Part shown: in pieces, positions 9,419 to 18,360 of the stretch | How the letters are laid out: each line of letters starts with the position of its first letter | How positions within the stretch are numbered: the first letter of the stretch is position 1 | NCBI GenBank assembly: GCA_007996965.1 | Contig: BIMP01000001.1 | Span: forward strand, 1 to 64,000 | Length of the DNA stretch: 64,000 nt | DNA from: a cyanobiont of Ornithocercus magnificus | Lineage (GTDB): Bacteria > Cyanobacteriota > Cyanobacteriia > PCC-6307 > Cyanobiaceae | Direction of reading: 5' to 3' | Program-made: the position numbers and the translations under genes | The notes under the pieces: generated by a model | Seen by the model: only the letters and a program-made list of their open reading frames with translations | Databases searched by the model: none | Told to the model about the DNA's origin: nothing

Positions 9419-11491
9419 TTGAGCAATACCTACCTTGGCAAACCTTTTCCCTTGGGCAGCAGCATCACTACAAGGGGTGTAAACTTCTCAGTGGCAGCGC
9501 CAGCTGCTAATAGGCTAGAGTTACTCCTATTTGACAATTCTACGGATAGCTGTCCTGAAAAAGTTATTGAGCTCACTAATGATCATAAGTCTGGAGATTA
9601 TTGGCACATAGAGGTGGAGGGTGTTGGTGAAGGCTGTTGCTATGGATACCGGGTTTTTCCTGCATCAAGATCTGAAGCTCACGATTTTTACTCCTCAAAA
9701 GTGTTGCTGGACCCCGCAGCTCGCGCCATTGGTGGTTGGGCTGTTTACAAACGTAGCCTGGCTACCGGATCATCACCGAACGCCCATGCTTGTCTTAAGG
9801 GTATAGTTACAGAGCGAAACCACTTCGACTTCGATGCCCACCCGCGCCCTCACCATCCGTGGAACCGGACGGTAATTTACGAGCTCCATGTAAGTAACTT
9901 TACCCAACAAGAGGCCTCTGGTGTACCAGACAGTTACAGGGGGACACTAGTTGGACTAATTTCGAAACTGCCCTATCTGCAAGACCTTGGCATCACTGCA
10001 GTTGAACTACTACCAGTATGTTGTTTTGACTCGAACGACGCTCCTCTAGGAAAAAAAAATGTCTGGGGTTACAGCCCTCTCAACTGGTTTACGCCGCACC
10101 CTAGCTATATTAGTGGTAACAACTTGTTAGCAGCCCGGCAACAAGTGCGTGACCTTGTAGCTGCCTGCCATGATAGTGGGCTAGAGATTTTTCTTGACGT
10201 AGTTTATAACCACACCACAGAAGGGGGTATTCATGGCCCGGTGCTCAGCTGGCGCGGCTTTGGTGAACAACTTTACTATCACCAAACCAATGAGGGTGAT
10301 TATCTAGATGTTAGTGGATGTGGTAACAGCATTGCCGCAAACCGCCCTTTGGTCCGCTACCTAATCCTAGAGTCCTTACGTTGTTGGGCTATTGAACTGG
10401 GAATTGATGGTTTCCGATTTGATTTGGGCGTTGCCCTCAGTCGTGGAGATGGACTGACTCCGCTAGACCAACCGCCACTATTCGAATCAATCGAGGCTGA
10501 TCCAGTATTAAGTGACCTGAAGTTTATGAGTGAACCTTGGGACTGTGGTGGTCTTTACCGACTTACCGATTTTCCCGCCCGTCGAATTGGCACTTGGAAC
10601 GGTAAATTCCGCGACACACTACGCAGATTCTGGAAAGGTGATGAGAATACCTCCTGGCAAATGGGTCAGCAACTGTGTGGCAGTCCTGATATTTATAAGG
10701 GTCAGCTGCCACCTCTAGGGAAAAATGTTAACTTCATCACGGCCCATGATGGGTTCTCACTCTATGACCTCGTTAGTTTCAACAATAAACATAACCTAGC
10801 TAATGGCGAGAGTAACTGTGACGGCGAGAGCCATAACTTTAGCTGGAACCATGGTATTGAAGGGCCGAGCAGTGACCCAGCGATATTGGCGCTGAGACAA
10901 AGACAGCAACGTAACCTAATCACTACGTTGCTCCTAGCTCGTGGAGTGCCAATGCTGTTAATGGGAGATGAGGTCGGACGTAGTCAGGGCGGCAATAACA
11001 ACTCCTGGTGTCAAGACAATGTGCTAAGCCAAATGATCTGGGATCCTAGCCAGTGTGACAACAATCTATATGCTTATGTCCGACGACTGCTAAAAGTGCG
11101 CTGTCAGTTAGCCGATCTACTTGTGCCCATGCAAAAGACTGACACTATATCTCTAGCACGGCAGGAAAATTATGATCTACGATGGCACGGTGTTGAACCT
11201 AACAAACCTGACTGGGCACACTGGTCACACTCTATAGCCTACAGCCTGAATCGAGGCAAACATGGTGCTATCCTATGGGTCGGTTGTAACGCTTACTTTA
11301 GAGCAATGCACTTTGGGCTGCCAAAGGCAGCTTCCCCATGGCATTGCCTAATTAATACGGCCTTACTACCCAGTATGGATTTTTCTAAGAAATTAAAGCC
11401 TTGGGCAAAAACTAGTGTCTTACTAGAAAACCGTAGTCTTGTTGTTATGCTTGCGCAAGAATATGCTGAGAAGCTTAATTGTTGTGCATAG
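9419..11491 (+). CDS. glgX: Glycogen debranching enzyme, isoamylase/GlgX type (GH13)
   Basis: This enzyme hydrolyses alpha-1,6 branches during glycogen turnover. The start is TTG at 9419 (MSNTYLGKPFPLGSSITTRG), giving 690 residues. An N-terminal CBM48-like domain (VNFSVAAPAANRLELLLFD) precedes the GH13 barrel. Barrel motifs are FLDVVYNHT, GFRFDLGVALS (nucleophile Asp), MSEPWDCGG (acid/base Glu) and FITAHDGFSLYD (third Asp). MGDEVGRSQGGNNNSW is typical of isoamylases. It stands alone. A degraded copy of its 3' end lies near 12575-12755. Family assignment is secure; GlgX versus TreX-like naming is convention. Confidence 0.93.
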   Translation: MSNTYLGKPFPLGSSITTRGVNFSVAAPAANRLELLLFDNSTDSCPEKVIELTNDHKSGDYWHIEVEGVGEGCCYGYRVFPASRSEAHDFYSSKVLLDPAARAIGGWAVYKRSLATGSSPNAHACLKGIVTERNHFDFDAHPRPHHPWNRTVIYELHVSNFTQQEASGVPDSYRGTLVGLISKLPYLQDLGITAVELLPVCCFDSNDAPLGKKNVWGYSPLNWFTPHPSYISGNNLLAARQQVRDLVAACHDSGLEIFLDVVYNHTTEGGIHGPVLSWRGFGEQLYYHQTNEGDYLDVSGCGNSIAANRPLVRYLILESLRCWAIELGIDGFRFDLGVALSRGDGLTPLDQPPLFESIEADPVLSDLKFMSEPWDCGGLYRLTDFPARRIGTWNGKFRDTLRRFWKGDENTSWQMGQQLCGSPDIYKGQLPPLGKNVNFITAHDGFSLYDLVSFNNKHNLANGESNCDGESHNFSWNHGIEGPSSDPAILALRQRQQRNLITTLLLARGVPMLLMGDEVGRSQGGNNNSWCQDNVLSQMIWDPSQCDNNLYAYVRRLLKVRCQLADLLVPMQKTDTISLARQENYDLRWHGVEPNKPDWAHWSHSIAYSLNRGKHGAILWVGCNAYFRAMHFGLPKAASPWHCLINTALLPSMDFSKKLKPWAKTSVLLENRSLVVMLAQEYAEKLNCCA

Positions 11492-11519
11492 TCATCCTCG
11501 CAACTCGTTTTGAGGATGA
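11492..11519 (+). terminator. Hairpin directly after glgX
   Basis: TCATCCTC (11492-11499) pairs with GAGGATGA (11512-11519), immediately after the stop codon. The loop is 12 bases and ends in TTTT. This is a plausible transcription terminator without a trailing T-run. Confidence 0.45.
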
Positions 11520-11619
11520 ACTGGGAGCGGGTACACTAGCTTCTCACCCGTACTTCATCTGTTAGTAAGTTTTAAGAGAAATCTAATAAAAGATTTGATG
11601 TACTAGACTAAACTAAGGA

Positions 11620-11690
<71 letters not shown>

Positions 11691-12574
11691 GAATTGCGCT
11701 TTAGTTTAGGACTATTGTTTAGGCAGCATAGCCAATAGTCTCTTGGTAACCAACATAACAGTAGGACTTACCTGCTCACTTGACCAGTTTCTTAGTCTTG
11801 TCAGGAGGCTCACACTAACTGATACTTTTATAAGGAATTGGCAATTTGGGTACAAGCTTAGAATTAACGCAACTCGGGTTTCATCCGCTCACATTCTTCG
11901 TGTGTACTGCAGTCATACCTATCTTTGCCGCTAGCTCAATTATGGTGGTGATCAAAATCTAGAACATCTTTACTGAGCTAGCGATAAACGAATTTATTTA
12001 CACTTGACCTGACAACATTCACTATCATACCAACTCTATCAGGTTTGAGTGGTCCTGCAGCAATAGTAATTTCTACTAGTACTAGATGCAGTAACCTAAA
12101 TGACTATACACTAATTAATGCTGCAGTTGCTATTACAAATACGCCAGTTTATTGTTAAAGTTTGGCTCCTTTGGTATGCAATGTGAATTGAACAACTACT
12201 CAACCCGGAGTAATAGATCACTGGCTTTGGCAATACTGCGCGGTCAATTATATCCTGTGTATGCTTAATCTTTACTTGCTATTTTGCTGTAATTTGTACC
12301 TAATATAACCTATTGCTTCAGTATATTTAGCACAATGGATACTAGCCTGCAAATTGGTACTAATGTTCCAGTATCTATCACAGACAAGTAGGTTGACAGA
12401 TTTTCTTACTACTCTCTGATACTTATAACTTGTGCCTACTAACTTTGGTCTCAGCAGCTGTACTGATAGCCTTTAGATACCTCACTGCCTAATTTGACTC
12501 CTTGGTAACTATTGCCAGGCGCAATTGATAGAGCATTACTTTTTCTTTCAGGATTTTGTTTAGCGCAAAGCAGG
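11691..12574. other. Intergenic stretch between tRNA-Gly and the glgX relic
   Basis: The sequence is AT-rich with no family-like open frame. A 63-codon frame at 11743-11934 has no ribosome-binding site or recognisable content. If the downstream relic is the end of a second glgX, this interval may be the eroded body of that copy, but I could not align it by eye. Confidence 0.35.
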
Positions 12575-12842
12575 CATGACATTGTCCTATTGGGTTGGTT
12601 GTAATGCTTGCTTTAGAGTAATGCACTCTAAACTGTCAAAGGTAACTCCCCTATGGTGTCACTTAATTAATACAGCCCACTACCCAGTATAGATCTTCCT
12701 GGGAAACTAATAGTTAAAGGCAACTACTTTCTCGAAGGAACTAGCATCAGTATTGATCATGACTCTGCTCCGTATAAGTCTAATACCAACTACACTTGTT
12801 ATTTTAGGGGTTGTACTGGCATGATCTAGTCTGAATATGCTG
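12575..12842 (+). pseudogene. Decayed copy of the glgX 3' end
   Basis: About 180 bases from 12575 align by eye to the last part of glgX near 11260-11440. GGTTGTAATGCTTGCTTTAG matches GGTTGTAACGCTTACTTTAG, TAGAGTAATGCACT matches TAGAGCAATGCACT, and ACTACCCAGTAT is identical at 12679 and 11365. The offset is 1314-1315 bases, so a small indel is present. A weaker match (GAATATGCTG at 12833) suggests it extends to the former stop codon after an indel of about 60 bases. Stops interrupt every frame. It abuts the permease gene and is best read as the remnant of a tandem duplication. Confidence 0.65.
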
Positions 12843-12865
12843 TCCGTCACTAGGTGATTAGTTTA

Positions 12866-13612
12866 ATGAAGCCTCCGCGCTTTGTGAGAAGACTGGGCAG
12901 TAGCTTATTAATAGGTGGCCAGGCTATTACTGCAGTTGTACGTGGCGATGTTAACACCACAGATCTAATAGATCAGATGATGGATGCTGGTCCAAGTAGC
13001 CTAATTGTTGTGATGATTACTGCAGCAGCAGCAGGGTCAGTATTCAATATACAAGTCACCTCTCAGTTGATTCAACAGGGTGCGGGGTCGGCTGTGGGTG
13101 GTATCCTCGCTGTAGGCCTTGCGCGAGAATTTGCGCCGCTCTTAACTGTTATACTGCTTACTGGTAAAGTAGCAACTGCATATGCCGCTCAGCTCGGGAC
13201 CATGAAAGTTACTGAGCAGGTTGATGCAATCACGATGCTGAGCACTGATCCTGTGGAGTATCTAGTAGTGCCACGATTGCTTGCAATGGTAGTGATGGCT
13301 CCTGTGCAATGCCTAGTATTTTTCGGAATCGCCATCTGGGCTGGACAAGTCACCAGCACTAAGCTGTATCAGATTCCTTCAGCAGTGTTTTGGACCTCAG
13401 TACGTACTTGGCTGCTTCCGAACGACTTACTGTTTATGCTAATCAAGGCGTTAGTATTTGGTTTACAGATCTCTATCCTCTCATGTGGTTGGGGACTGAC
13501 CACAACTGGTGGGCCAAAGGAGGTAGGCACTAGTACCACCGGCGCAGTGGTGATAATCCTGGTGACAGTAGCGCTAACAGATCTTGCGCTCACCCGGGCT
13601 TTCTTCGGTTGA
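12866..13612 (+). CDS. MlaE/TGD1-type ABC transporter permease
   Basis: This membrane permease is of the MlaE family, which moves phospholipids between membranes in Gram-negative bacteria and acts as TGD1 in plastids. I use the ATG at 12866 with AGGTGA 8 bases upstream, giving 248 residues. An in-frame GTG at 12854 is the alternative. Family features are GSVFNIQVTSQLIQQGAG, the EFAPLLTVILLTGKVATAY segment and KVTEQVDAITMLSTDPVEYL. Five to six hydrophobic helices are visible. No ATPase or MCE substrate-binding gene is adjacent. DUF3119 follows immediately, the usual order in cyanobacteria. Confidence 0.9.
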   Translation: MKPPRFVRRLGSSLLIGGQAITAVVRGDVNTTDLIDQMMDAGPSSLIVVMITAAAAGSVFNIQVTSQLIQQGAGSAVGGILAVGLAREFAPLLTVILLTGKVATAYAAQLGTMKVTEQVDAITMLSTDPVEYLVVPRLLAMVVMAPVQCLVFFGIAIWAGQVTSTKLYQIPSAVFWTSVRTWLLPNDLLFMLIKALVFGLQISILSCGWGLTTTGGPKEVGTSTTGAVVIILVTVALTDLALTRAFFG

Positions 13613-13638
13613 CCATTACTAAATTTTTTCTGTTTGCC

Positions 13639-14058
13639 ATGACCAAAACCTCCAAGACTGGATCTGTTGTACTTGCTCCTAGCCCTCGCGTCCCGTTATT
13701 AATTCTATTACTAGGCCCAGTACTGTTACTATTGCCTTATCGTCCTTGGCCAAGCTTACTAAATAGCCTGGTTGGCCTGGTGTTGTTATTACAGACCTAT
13801 AGCCTACAGCTAGAATTTGACAATAGTGCGTTAGTTGTATGGCGTGGCCAGCGGGAACTGCGCCGCTTCCCTTATAAAGACTGGATTAGCTGGCGTTTGT
13901 TCTGGCAAGGCTTTGACTGTTTGCTCTATTTCCGGGAGCAAAAAACTCCTCACTTGCTCCCAGTACTATTTGATGCTGTTGAGCTTAGAGCACAACTGCG
14001 TAAGCATGCAGGCAACTTAGAGCGACCAGTACCGGGGTCCACCGTAATAACTTCATAG
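13639..14058 (+). CDS. DUF3119 family membrane protein
   Basis: This conserved cyanobacterial protein has no known function. It has two adjacent hydrophobic helices near the N-terminus (PLLILLLGPVLLLLPYRPW and LLNSLVGLVLLLQTY) and a cytosolic tail with ALVVWRGQRELRRFPYKDW. I use the ATG at 13639, giving 139 residues. A TTG at 13609 overlapping the permease stop codon would add 10 residues and is possible. The tight spacing with the upstream permease and the downstream DUF3086 gene suggests one transcript, perhaps linked to membrane lipids because plsY follows. Confidence 0.8.
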   Translation: MTKTSKTGSVVLAPSPRVPLLILLLGPVLLLLPYRPWPSLLNSLVGLVLLLQTYSLQLEFDNSALVVWRGQRELRRFPYKDWISWRLFWQGFDCLLYFREQKTPHLLPVLFDAVELRAQLRKHAGNLERPVPGSTVITS

Positions 14059-14071
14059 AGGAGGACCTTAT

Positions 14072-15031
14072 ATGGCTGACACTACAGTTACTGATGAACT
14101 CCAAGTATTAGATGCTGAAGCACAAACCCCAGAACTACCTAGACCTAATGCTGTAGAGATTGGTCAAGAAAGAGCCCAACTACTGGACCTTGCAACCTAC
14201 GAGCTTCGTGAGCGACGCGATGCATTACAAAGAGAGATCAATGAGCTTGGGTGTCGCAAGCAGCAACTCGAGAAAGAAATGTACAGCAACTTTGCCGGGC
14301 AGTCAGATGCCATTGTGAGGCATGTAAAGGGGTTTCAAGAATATCTTAGTGGGTCACTGCGTGGTTTAGCACAGACGGTAGAGCAATTAGAGTTAGTATC
14401 TCAGCCTTTACGAGTTCAGCGTTCGCCATTAGACCAGGAACAAGATAATATAGAAAAGAGCACAACAAACATATTACCAGCCATATCTGAAATCTTTCGT
14501 CCTGACGAGGCACTTATTCGCTCCTGCCTACAGCAGTTTCTCGGTCAACCCGATTTCTATGCTGATCCTTGGAAACTGCGGCGCAGTCTTGAGCAAGCCG
14601 ACATCACACTTTTGGAGGATTGGTTCTTTAACCAAGGAGGACGTGGAGCTCAGTTCAGTCGTGGTCTACGAGTTCATAATATTCTCGTGAGTGCAGCTGC
14701 CATCACTGTGCTTGGAAAACTTTATGGTGATCGTTTCCAGTGTCTCATATTAGCAGGAGAACCAGAGCACCTGGGTGAGTGGCGACGGGGTTTGCAGGAC
14801 TCTCTTGGCCTTGGCCGCGAAGACTTTGGTCCTAACAGTGGCATAGTATTATTTGACCGTTGTGAGGCGCTAGTAGAGAGAGCAGACCGACTTGAGGATC
14901 AGGGTGAGTTGCCACTAATTCTTGTCGATTCTAGCGAGCGTAGTGTCGATATAGCACTACTCCAGTTCCCACTCTGGTTAGCCTTTGCAACTAGGCCAGG
15001 CAAACAGTATGAGGATGATGATCTACTTTGA
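14072..15031 (+). CDS. DUF3086 family protein
   Basis: This 319-residue soluble protein is conserved in cyanobacteria, function unknown. Residues 40-75 form a charged coiled coil (ATYELRERRDALQREINELG). The C-terminal half (about 150-305) is the conserved domain, with EDWFFNQGGRGAQFSRGLRV and DRFQCLILAGEPEHLGEWRR. A strong ribosome-binding site (GAGGAGG) precedes the ATG. It lies 13 bases after DUF3119 and just before plsY. A link to envelope or lipid work is only suggested by neighbours. Confidence 0.85.
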   Translation: MADTTVTDELQVLDAEAQTPELPRPNAVEIGQERAQLLDLATYELRERRDALQREINELGCRKQQLEKEMYSNFAGQSDAIVRHVKGFQEYLSGSLRGLAQTVEQLELVSQPLRVQRSPLDQEQDNIEKSTTNILPAISEIFRPDEALIRSCLQQFLGQPDFYADPWKLRRSLEQADITLLEDWFFNQGGRGAQFSRGLRVHNILVSAAAITVLGKLYGDRFQCLILAGEPEHLGEWRRGLQDSLGLGREDFGPNSGIVLFDRCEALVERADRLEDQGELPLILVDSSERSVDIALLQFPLWLAFATRPGKQYEDDDLL

Positions 15032-15056
15032 ATTATGAGTGCTGAAGATTCTCTCT

Positions 15057-15668
15057 ATGGCACCTACTATTCTTCCTCTTACTGTCTTGCTGCTGAGCTA
15101 CATAATTGGCTCCATCCCTAGTGGCTGGTTAGCTGGCCACTGGCTAAAAGGCGTTGATTTGCGCAAACTAGGTTCGGGTTCTACTGGAGCTACTAATGTG
15201 CTTAGGCAAGTAGGCCCCGCAGCAGCGCTGGTAGTATTCATAGTTGATGTAGGTAAAGGTACCGCGGCAGTGCTACTAGCACAATCTATACAGTTACAGG
15301 AAGATTGGCATGTACTGGCTGGTCTAGCAGCACTTGTCGGCCACATCTGGCCAATATGGCTTGGCTGGAAGGGTGGCAAGGCAGTTGCCACCGGCTTTGG
15401 GATGTTCTTGGGTCTTTGTTGGCCAGCAGGATTAGCTTGCTTTGGAATATTTCTAGCAGTAGTTAGTCTTAGTAAGATTGTTTCTCTTGCTAGTGTGATT
15501 GCTGCTCTTAGTTTGCCGATTCTAGTAATACTTAGCTCCCGTGAAATTGTGAGGCCAGCTTATCTAGCTATATCTCTGATAGCGACTGCTCTAGTGCTCT
15601 GGCGCCATCGCGCTAATATCCGGCGTCTAATGGCTGGCACTGAACCAAGATTGGGTCAGAATTCCTGA
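15057..15668 (+). CDS. plsY: Acyl-phosphate:glycerol-3-phosphate acyltransferase PlsY
   Basis: PlsY makes lysophosphatidic acid from acyl-phosphate and glycerol-3-phosphate, the first step of membrane lipid synthesis. The protein has five hydrophobic helices and the three PlsY motifs: GSIPSGWLAGHW, GSGSTGATNVLR and GHIWPIWLGWKGGKAVATG. I use ATG 15057 (203 residues). A GTG at 15039 would add six residues. The stop codon is immediately followed by the end of pyrF on the other strand. Confidence 0.95.
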   Translation: MAPTILPLTVLLLSYIIGSIPSGWLAGHWLKGVDLRKLGSGSTGATNVLRQVGPAAALVVFIVDVGKGTAAVLLAQSIQLQEDWHVLAGLAALVGHIWPIWLGWKGGKAVATGFGMFLGLCWPAGLACFGIFLAVVSLSKIVSLASVIAALSLPILVILSSREIVRPAYLAISLIATALVLWRHRANIRRLMAGTEPRLGQNS

Positions 15669-16397
15669 TTAGTGATTAGTATCTATCTCCCTACAGTATG
15701 CAGTGAAGGTTGCTGCTGGTGCTTCGCAGCTGGTGATCGGTCGACCGATCACCAGCTGCGAAGCACCAGCAGCAACCGCCTGGGCCGGACCCATCACCCT
15801 AAATTGGTCACTGGAAGTATTGTTAGATAAGCGTATGGCAGGTGTTACCAAAACAAACGGCTCTGGATACTGTGTGCGCAAGTTCTGCACTTCCAGAGGC
15901 GAACATACACAGCCACCAATACCAGCTGATACGGCTAGGTGAGCCAACGACAAAACTCGATCTTTGATAGTCTGACCAAGCATTAAGTCTCTTTGTAAGG
16001 TACTCTCCTGCCAACTAGTAAGTATTGTCACTGCCAGAAGCTTTGGTACAGGTAGACCTGCTGCTGCCGCACTTTCTATTGCGGCTAACTGGGAACTAGC
16101 TAATGCTGCATAGCCAGCGCAAGCATGCACCGTGATTAGCTCCGCGCCGATGGCGGCTGCATGCCAGCATGCAGCCGCCATCGTTGTAGGAATATCATGA
16201 AACTTGAGATCAAGAAATACTCGCAGACCATAATGCCTTAGCGCCAGGACAATATCTGGTCCGGACTCGGTAAATAGCTCAGATCCTACTTTTACCCAGC
16301 GTAGTTCAGGGATACGCCGTACAAAAGATAAAGCTTGCTCACCCCTCATACCGTCGAGAGCAACAATAATTCGGTCAGCACCAAGAGTAGTCATCAC
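15669..16397 (-). CDS. pyrF: Orotidine 5'-phosphate decarboxylase
   Basis: PyrF converts OMP to UMP, the last step of de novo pyrimidine synthesis. The 242-residue frame is intact. It has IIVALD near the start, the catalytic FLDLKFHDIPTT (Asp-Lys-Asp), ITVHACAG, and the phosphate-binding GASQLVIGRP near the C-terminus. Two large perfect palindromes lie inside the gene: 15708-15777, spanning the phosphate-binding loop and beyond, and 16148-16183, just after the catalytic motif. The residues they encode (ITSCEAPAAT and AAACWHAAAIG) look altered relative to typical PyrF. Activity is likely but the tail is unusual. Confidence 0.95.
   Translation of the reverse strand: MMTTLGADRIIVALDGMRGEQALSFVRRIPELRWVKVGSELFTESGPDIVLALRHYGLRVFLDLKFHDIPTTMAAACWHAAAIGAELITVHACAGYAALASSQLAAIESAAAAGLPVPKLLAVTILTSWQESTLQRDLMLGQTIKDRVLSLAHLAVSAGIGGCVCSPLEVQNLRTQYPEPFVLVTPAIRLSNNTSSDQFRVMGPAQAVAAGASQLVIGRPITSCEAPAATFTAYCREIDTNH
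15708..15777. repeat. Perfect 70-bp palindrome inside pyrF
   Basis: 15708-15742 is the exact reverse complement of 15743-15777, with no spacer. The centre is GGTCGACC. On the pyrF strand the first arm encodes AAGASQLVIGRP and the second continues ITSCEAPAA. A 35-bp perfect arm with no loop inside an essential gene is exceptional. Confidence 0.95.
16148..16183. repeat. Perfect 17-bp inverted repeat inside pyrF
   Basis: 16148-16164 (CGATGGCGGCTGCATGC) pairs perfectly with 16167-16183 around a 2-base centre. It is the second large palindrome in the same gene and encodes the segment after the catalytic motif. Confidence 0.95.
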
Positions 16398-16724
16398 AAT
16401 GTCAGAGACTTGTACTTATTTCTAAGAGGGTTATGCTATTGAGAGGTACTAATACTTTCAGTCCCCCTTCTATACTTGCAAGTCTGCGCATAGCACTTTA
16501 AGTTCATTGCCATATGTATGCTCGCTATTACATTTATAGTTCTCATGACAGTTATTCAGGACTACGCTGCTTCAGTTAGCTTAGAGCAGGAAGAGTCAGA
16601 ACCTTATGGCAGATCATTTTAAAAATTTTCATGTTTCTGATAATCTTAGAGTCTAGTCATTTTAGAAGTCTGCAGCTCCCCTAATATATTTCCTCGTAAG
16701 GGCGTGTCAAGTTGATAGCTTTGC
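16398..16724. other. Intergenic stretch between pyrF and tyrS
   Basis: No open frame or RNA is recognised in these 327 bases. Both flanking genes are on the minus strand, so it holds the end of tyrS and the pyrF promoter. Confidence 0.4.
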
Positions 16725-17972
16725 TTATGATGTTGTAGTGAAGCGACGGAAGGTCTTCTTGCCTAGCTGTAGGATCTTGCCCTCTAAATCTGCTGGGTTG
16801 GCAAACTCATGATTTGGATCGGTGATTCTCTCTCCTGCTAGACGTACAGCACCACCTTGAATATAGCGGCGAGCTTCGCTGCTACTAGCACAGATACCAA
16901 CAGCACTGAGCAAGTAAAAGGCTCTAGCTGGAAAACCCACCTTTGCTAGCGAGACTTTAGGCACTTCCACAGTTGCTTCACTAGCACCAGGACCAGATAC
17001 CAATTTGGCAGCATCTACTTGTGCTCGCTCAGCAGCTTCTACACCATGAAGCTCAGCAGTTACCGCAAGGGCCATTGCCCTCTGCCGCTCACGTGGGGCT
17101 TGGGAGAACTTTGCTAAGTCTATATTAGTAAGTAAAGTAACGTAGTCATTAACCACTGAATCAGGCACTTTCTCGAGTTTAGAGTACATTGAGATTGGGT
17201 CTTCCTCAAGTCCCACGGTGTTCCCGAGACTTTTGCTCATCTTTTGCACTCCATCTAACCCCACCAAGATTGGCAACAGCAAGCCAAACTGAGTAGCCTG
17301 GCCAAGGCGCCGCTGTAAGTCACGACCCATAGCTATGTTGAATTTCTGGTCAGTGCCACCAAGCTCAACATCAGCATTAACCATCACTGAATCATAGCCT
17401 TGTAGTAATGGGTACAGGAATTCATGCAGGGCAATCGGCATATTGTTGCTATAGCGCTTGGCAAAGCCCTCTTTAGCTAACATTTGCCCTACTGTTGTTG
17501 TACCTAGCAAGTTGATTACCTGTGATAGGTCTAATCCTGCCAACCACTCACTGTTACAACGCACTTCTAGCCGACCAGGTGTCTGGAAGTCCAACAATGC
17601 TCGCTCAGGCGACTTCCCCTGTCCAAGCTGTGCTAGATAAGTTGCTGAGTTTGCTGCTACTACTTCAGCGCTAAGTTGCGTACGAGTTGCACTTTTACCA
17701 CTAGGATCACCAATGCGCGCAGTAAAGTCACCGATAATTAGCACAGCTGTGTGGCCAGCATTTTGAAATGCCCGCAATTTGCGGAACAAGATGACGTGTC
17801 CAAGATGAATATCTTTACCAGTAGGATCAATGCCAAGCTTGACTCGCAGTGGTCGATCCTGCTTACGTGCCCAAGCTAAGCGGTTGGTAAGTGTCTGCTC
17901 AGTATCTGCATGATGGCTAGCTGGAAACAGATCGGATACACCACGCTCAAGCCAGCTTGGTAGGGACATCAC
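16725..17972 (-). CDS. tyrS: Tyrosyl-tRNA synthetase
   Basis: TyrS charges tRNA-Tyr with tyrosine. The 415-residue protein is a class I synthetase with [11 protein letters not shown] (HIGH-like) near residue 57 and KMSKSLGN near residue 245. A C-terminal S4 RNA-binding domain contains [15 protein letters not shown]. Length and the [12 protein letters not shown]-terminus fit the bacterial TyrZ-like type seen in cyanobacteria. It lies about 60 bases downstream of the DUF1825 gene on the same strand and may share its transcript. Confidence 0.96.
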   Translation of the reverse strand: MMSLPSWLERGVSDLFPASHHADTEQTLTNRLAWARKQDRPLRVKLGIDPTGKDIHLGHVILFRKLRAFQNAGHTAVLIIGDFTARIGDPSGKSATRTQLSAEVVAANSATYLAQLGQGKSPERALLDFQTPGRLEVRCNSEWLAGLDLSQVINLLGTTTVGQMLAKEGFAKRYSNNMPIALHEFLYPLLQGYDSVMVNADVELGGTDQKFNIAMGRDLQRRLGQATQFGLLLPILVGLDGVQKMSKSLGNTVGLEEDPISMYSKLEKVPDSVVNDYVTLLTNIDLAKFSQAPRERQRAMALAVTAELHGVEAAERAQVDAAKLVSGPGASEATVEVPKVSLAKVGFPARAFYLLSAVGICASSSEARRYIQGGAVRLAGERITDPNHEFANPADLEGKILQLGKKTFRRFTTTS

Positions 17973-18033
17973 CTGTTCTGGATATAGGTAGAAGTCAATG
18001 TATATGTTGAAAGCTATACAGGCTACTGCAAGT

Positions 18034-18360
18034 CTATAGCAAAGGCTCGTCGATTTGGCCTTTCATACGTTGAAGTGTCTGATTCATTTGCTCAAACATT
18101 TGCTCAGGGGTAATGCCAAATTGGGCCAACTGGGTACGTAGTTGCTCAACAGTGAGTTTGGCTTGAAAATCTTCTGAGAGCTCGAATCGCTTCATGAATA
18201 CGCGGTAGCGATCCATTAAAGTCTCCATCATCTCAATAAACTTTTTCTTCCCTTCACGATCGAATTTGCCATAGTCTCCACCTAGCTGCATCAGCTGTTG
18301 ATAGTCGCCGAACAGCCTCTTAGCCTCTTCCTGCACAATATCAGAGTCAAAGAAGGCCAT
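18034..18360 (-). CDS. DUF1825 family protein
   Basis: This short, mostly helical protein is conserved in nearly all cyanobacteria, function unknown. The 108 residues include [20 protein letters not shown], the phenylalanine- and methionine-rich middle [17 protein letters not shown], and a C-terminal amphipathic helix [19 protein letters not shown]. It starts at ATG 18360 upstream of tyrS. Confidence 0.88.
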   Translation of the reverse strand: MAFFDSDIVQEEAKRLFGDYQQLMQLGGDYGKFDREGKKKFIEMMETLMDRYRVFMKRFELSEDFQAKLTVEQLRTQLAQFGITPEQMFEQMNQTLQRMKGQIDEPLL

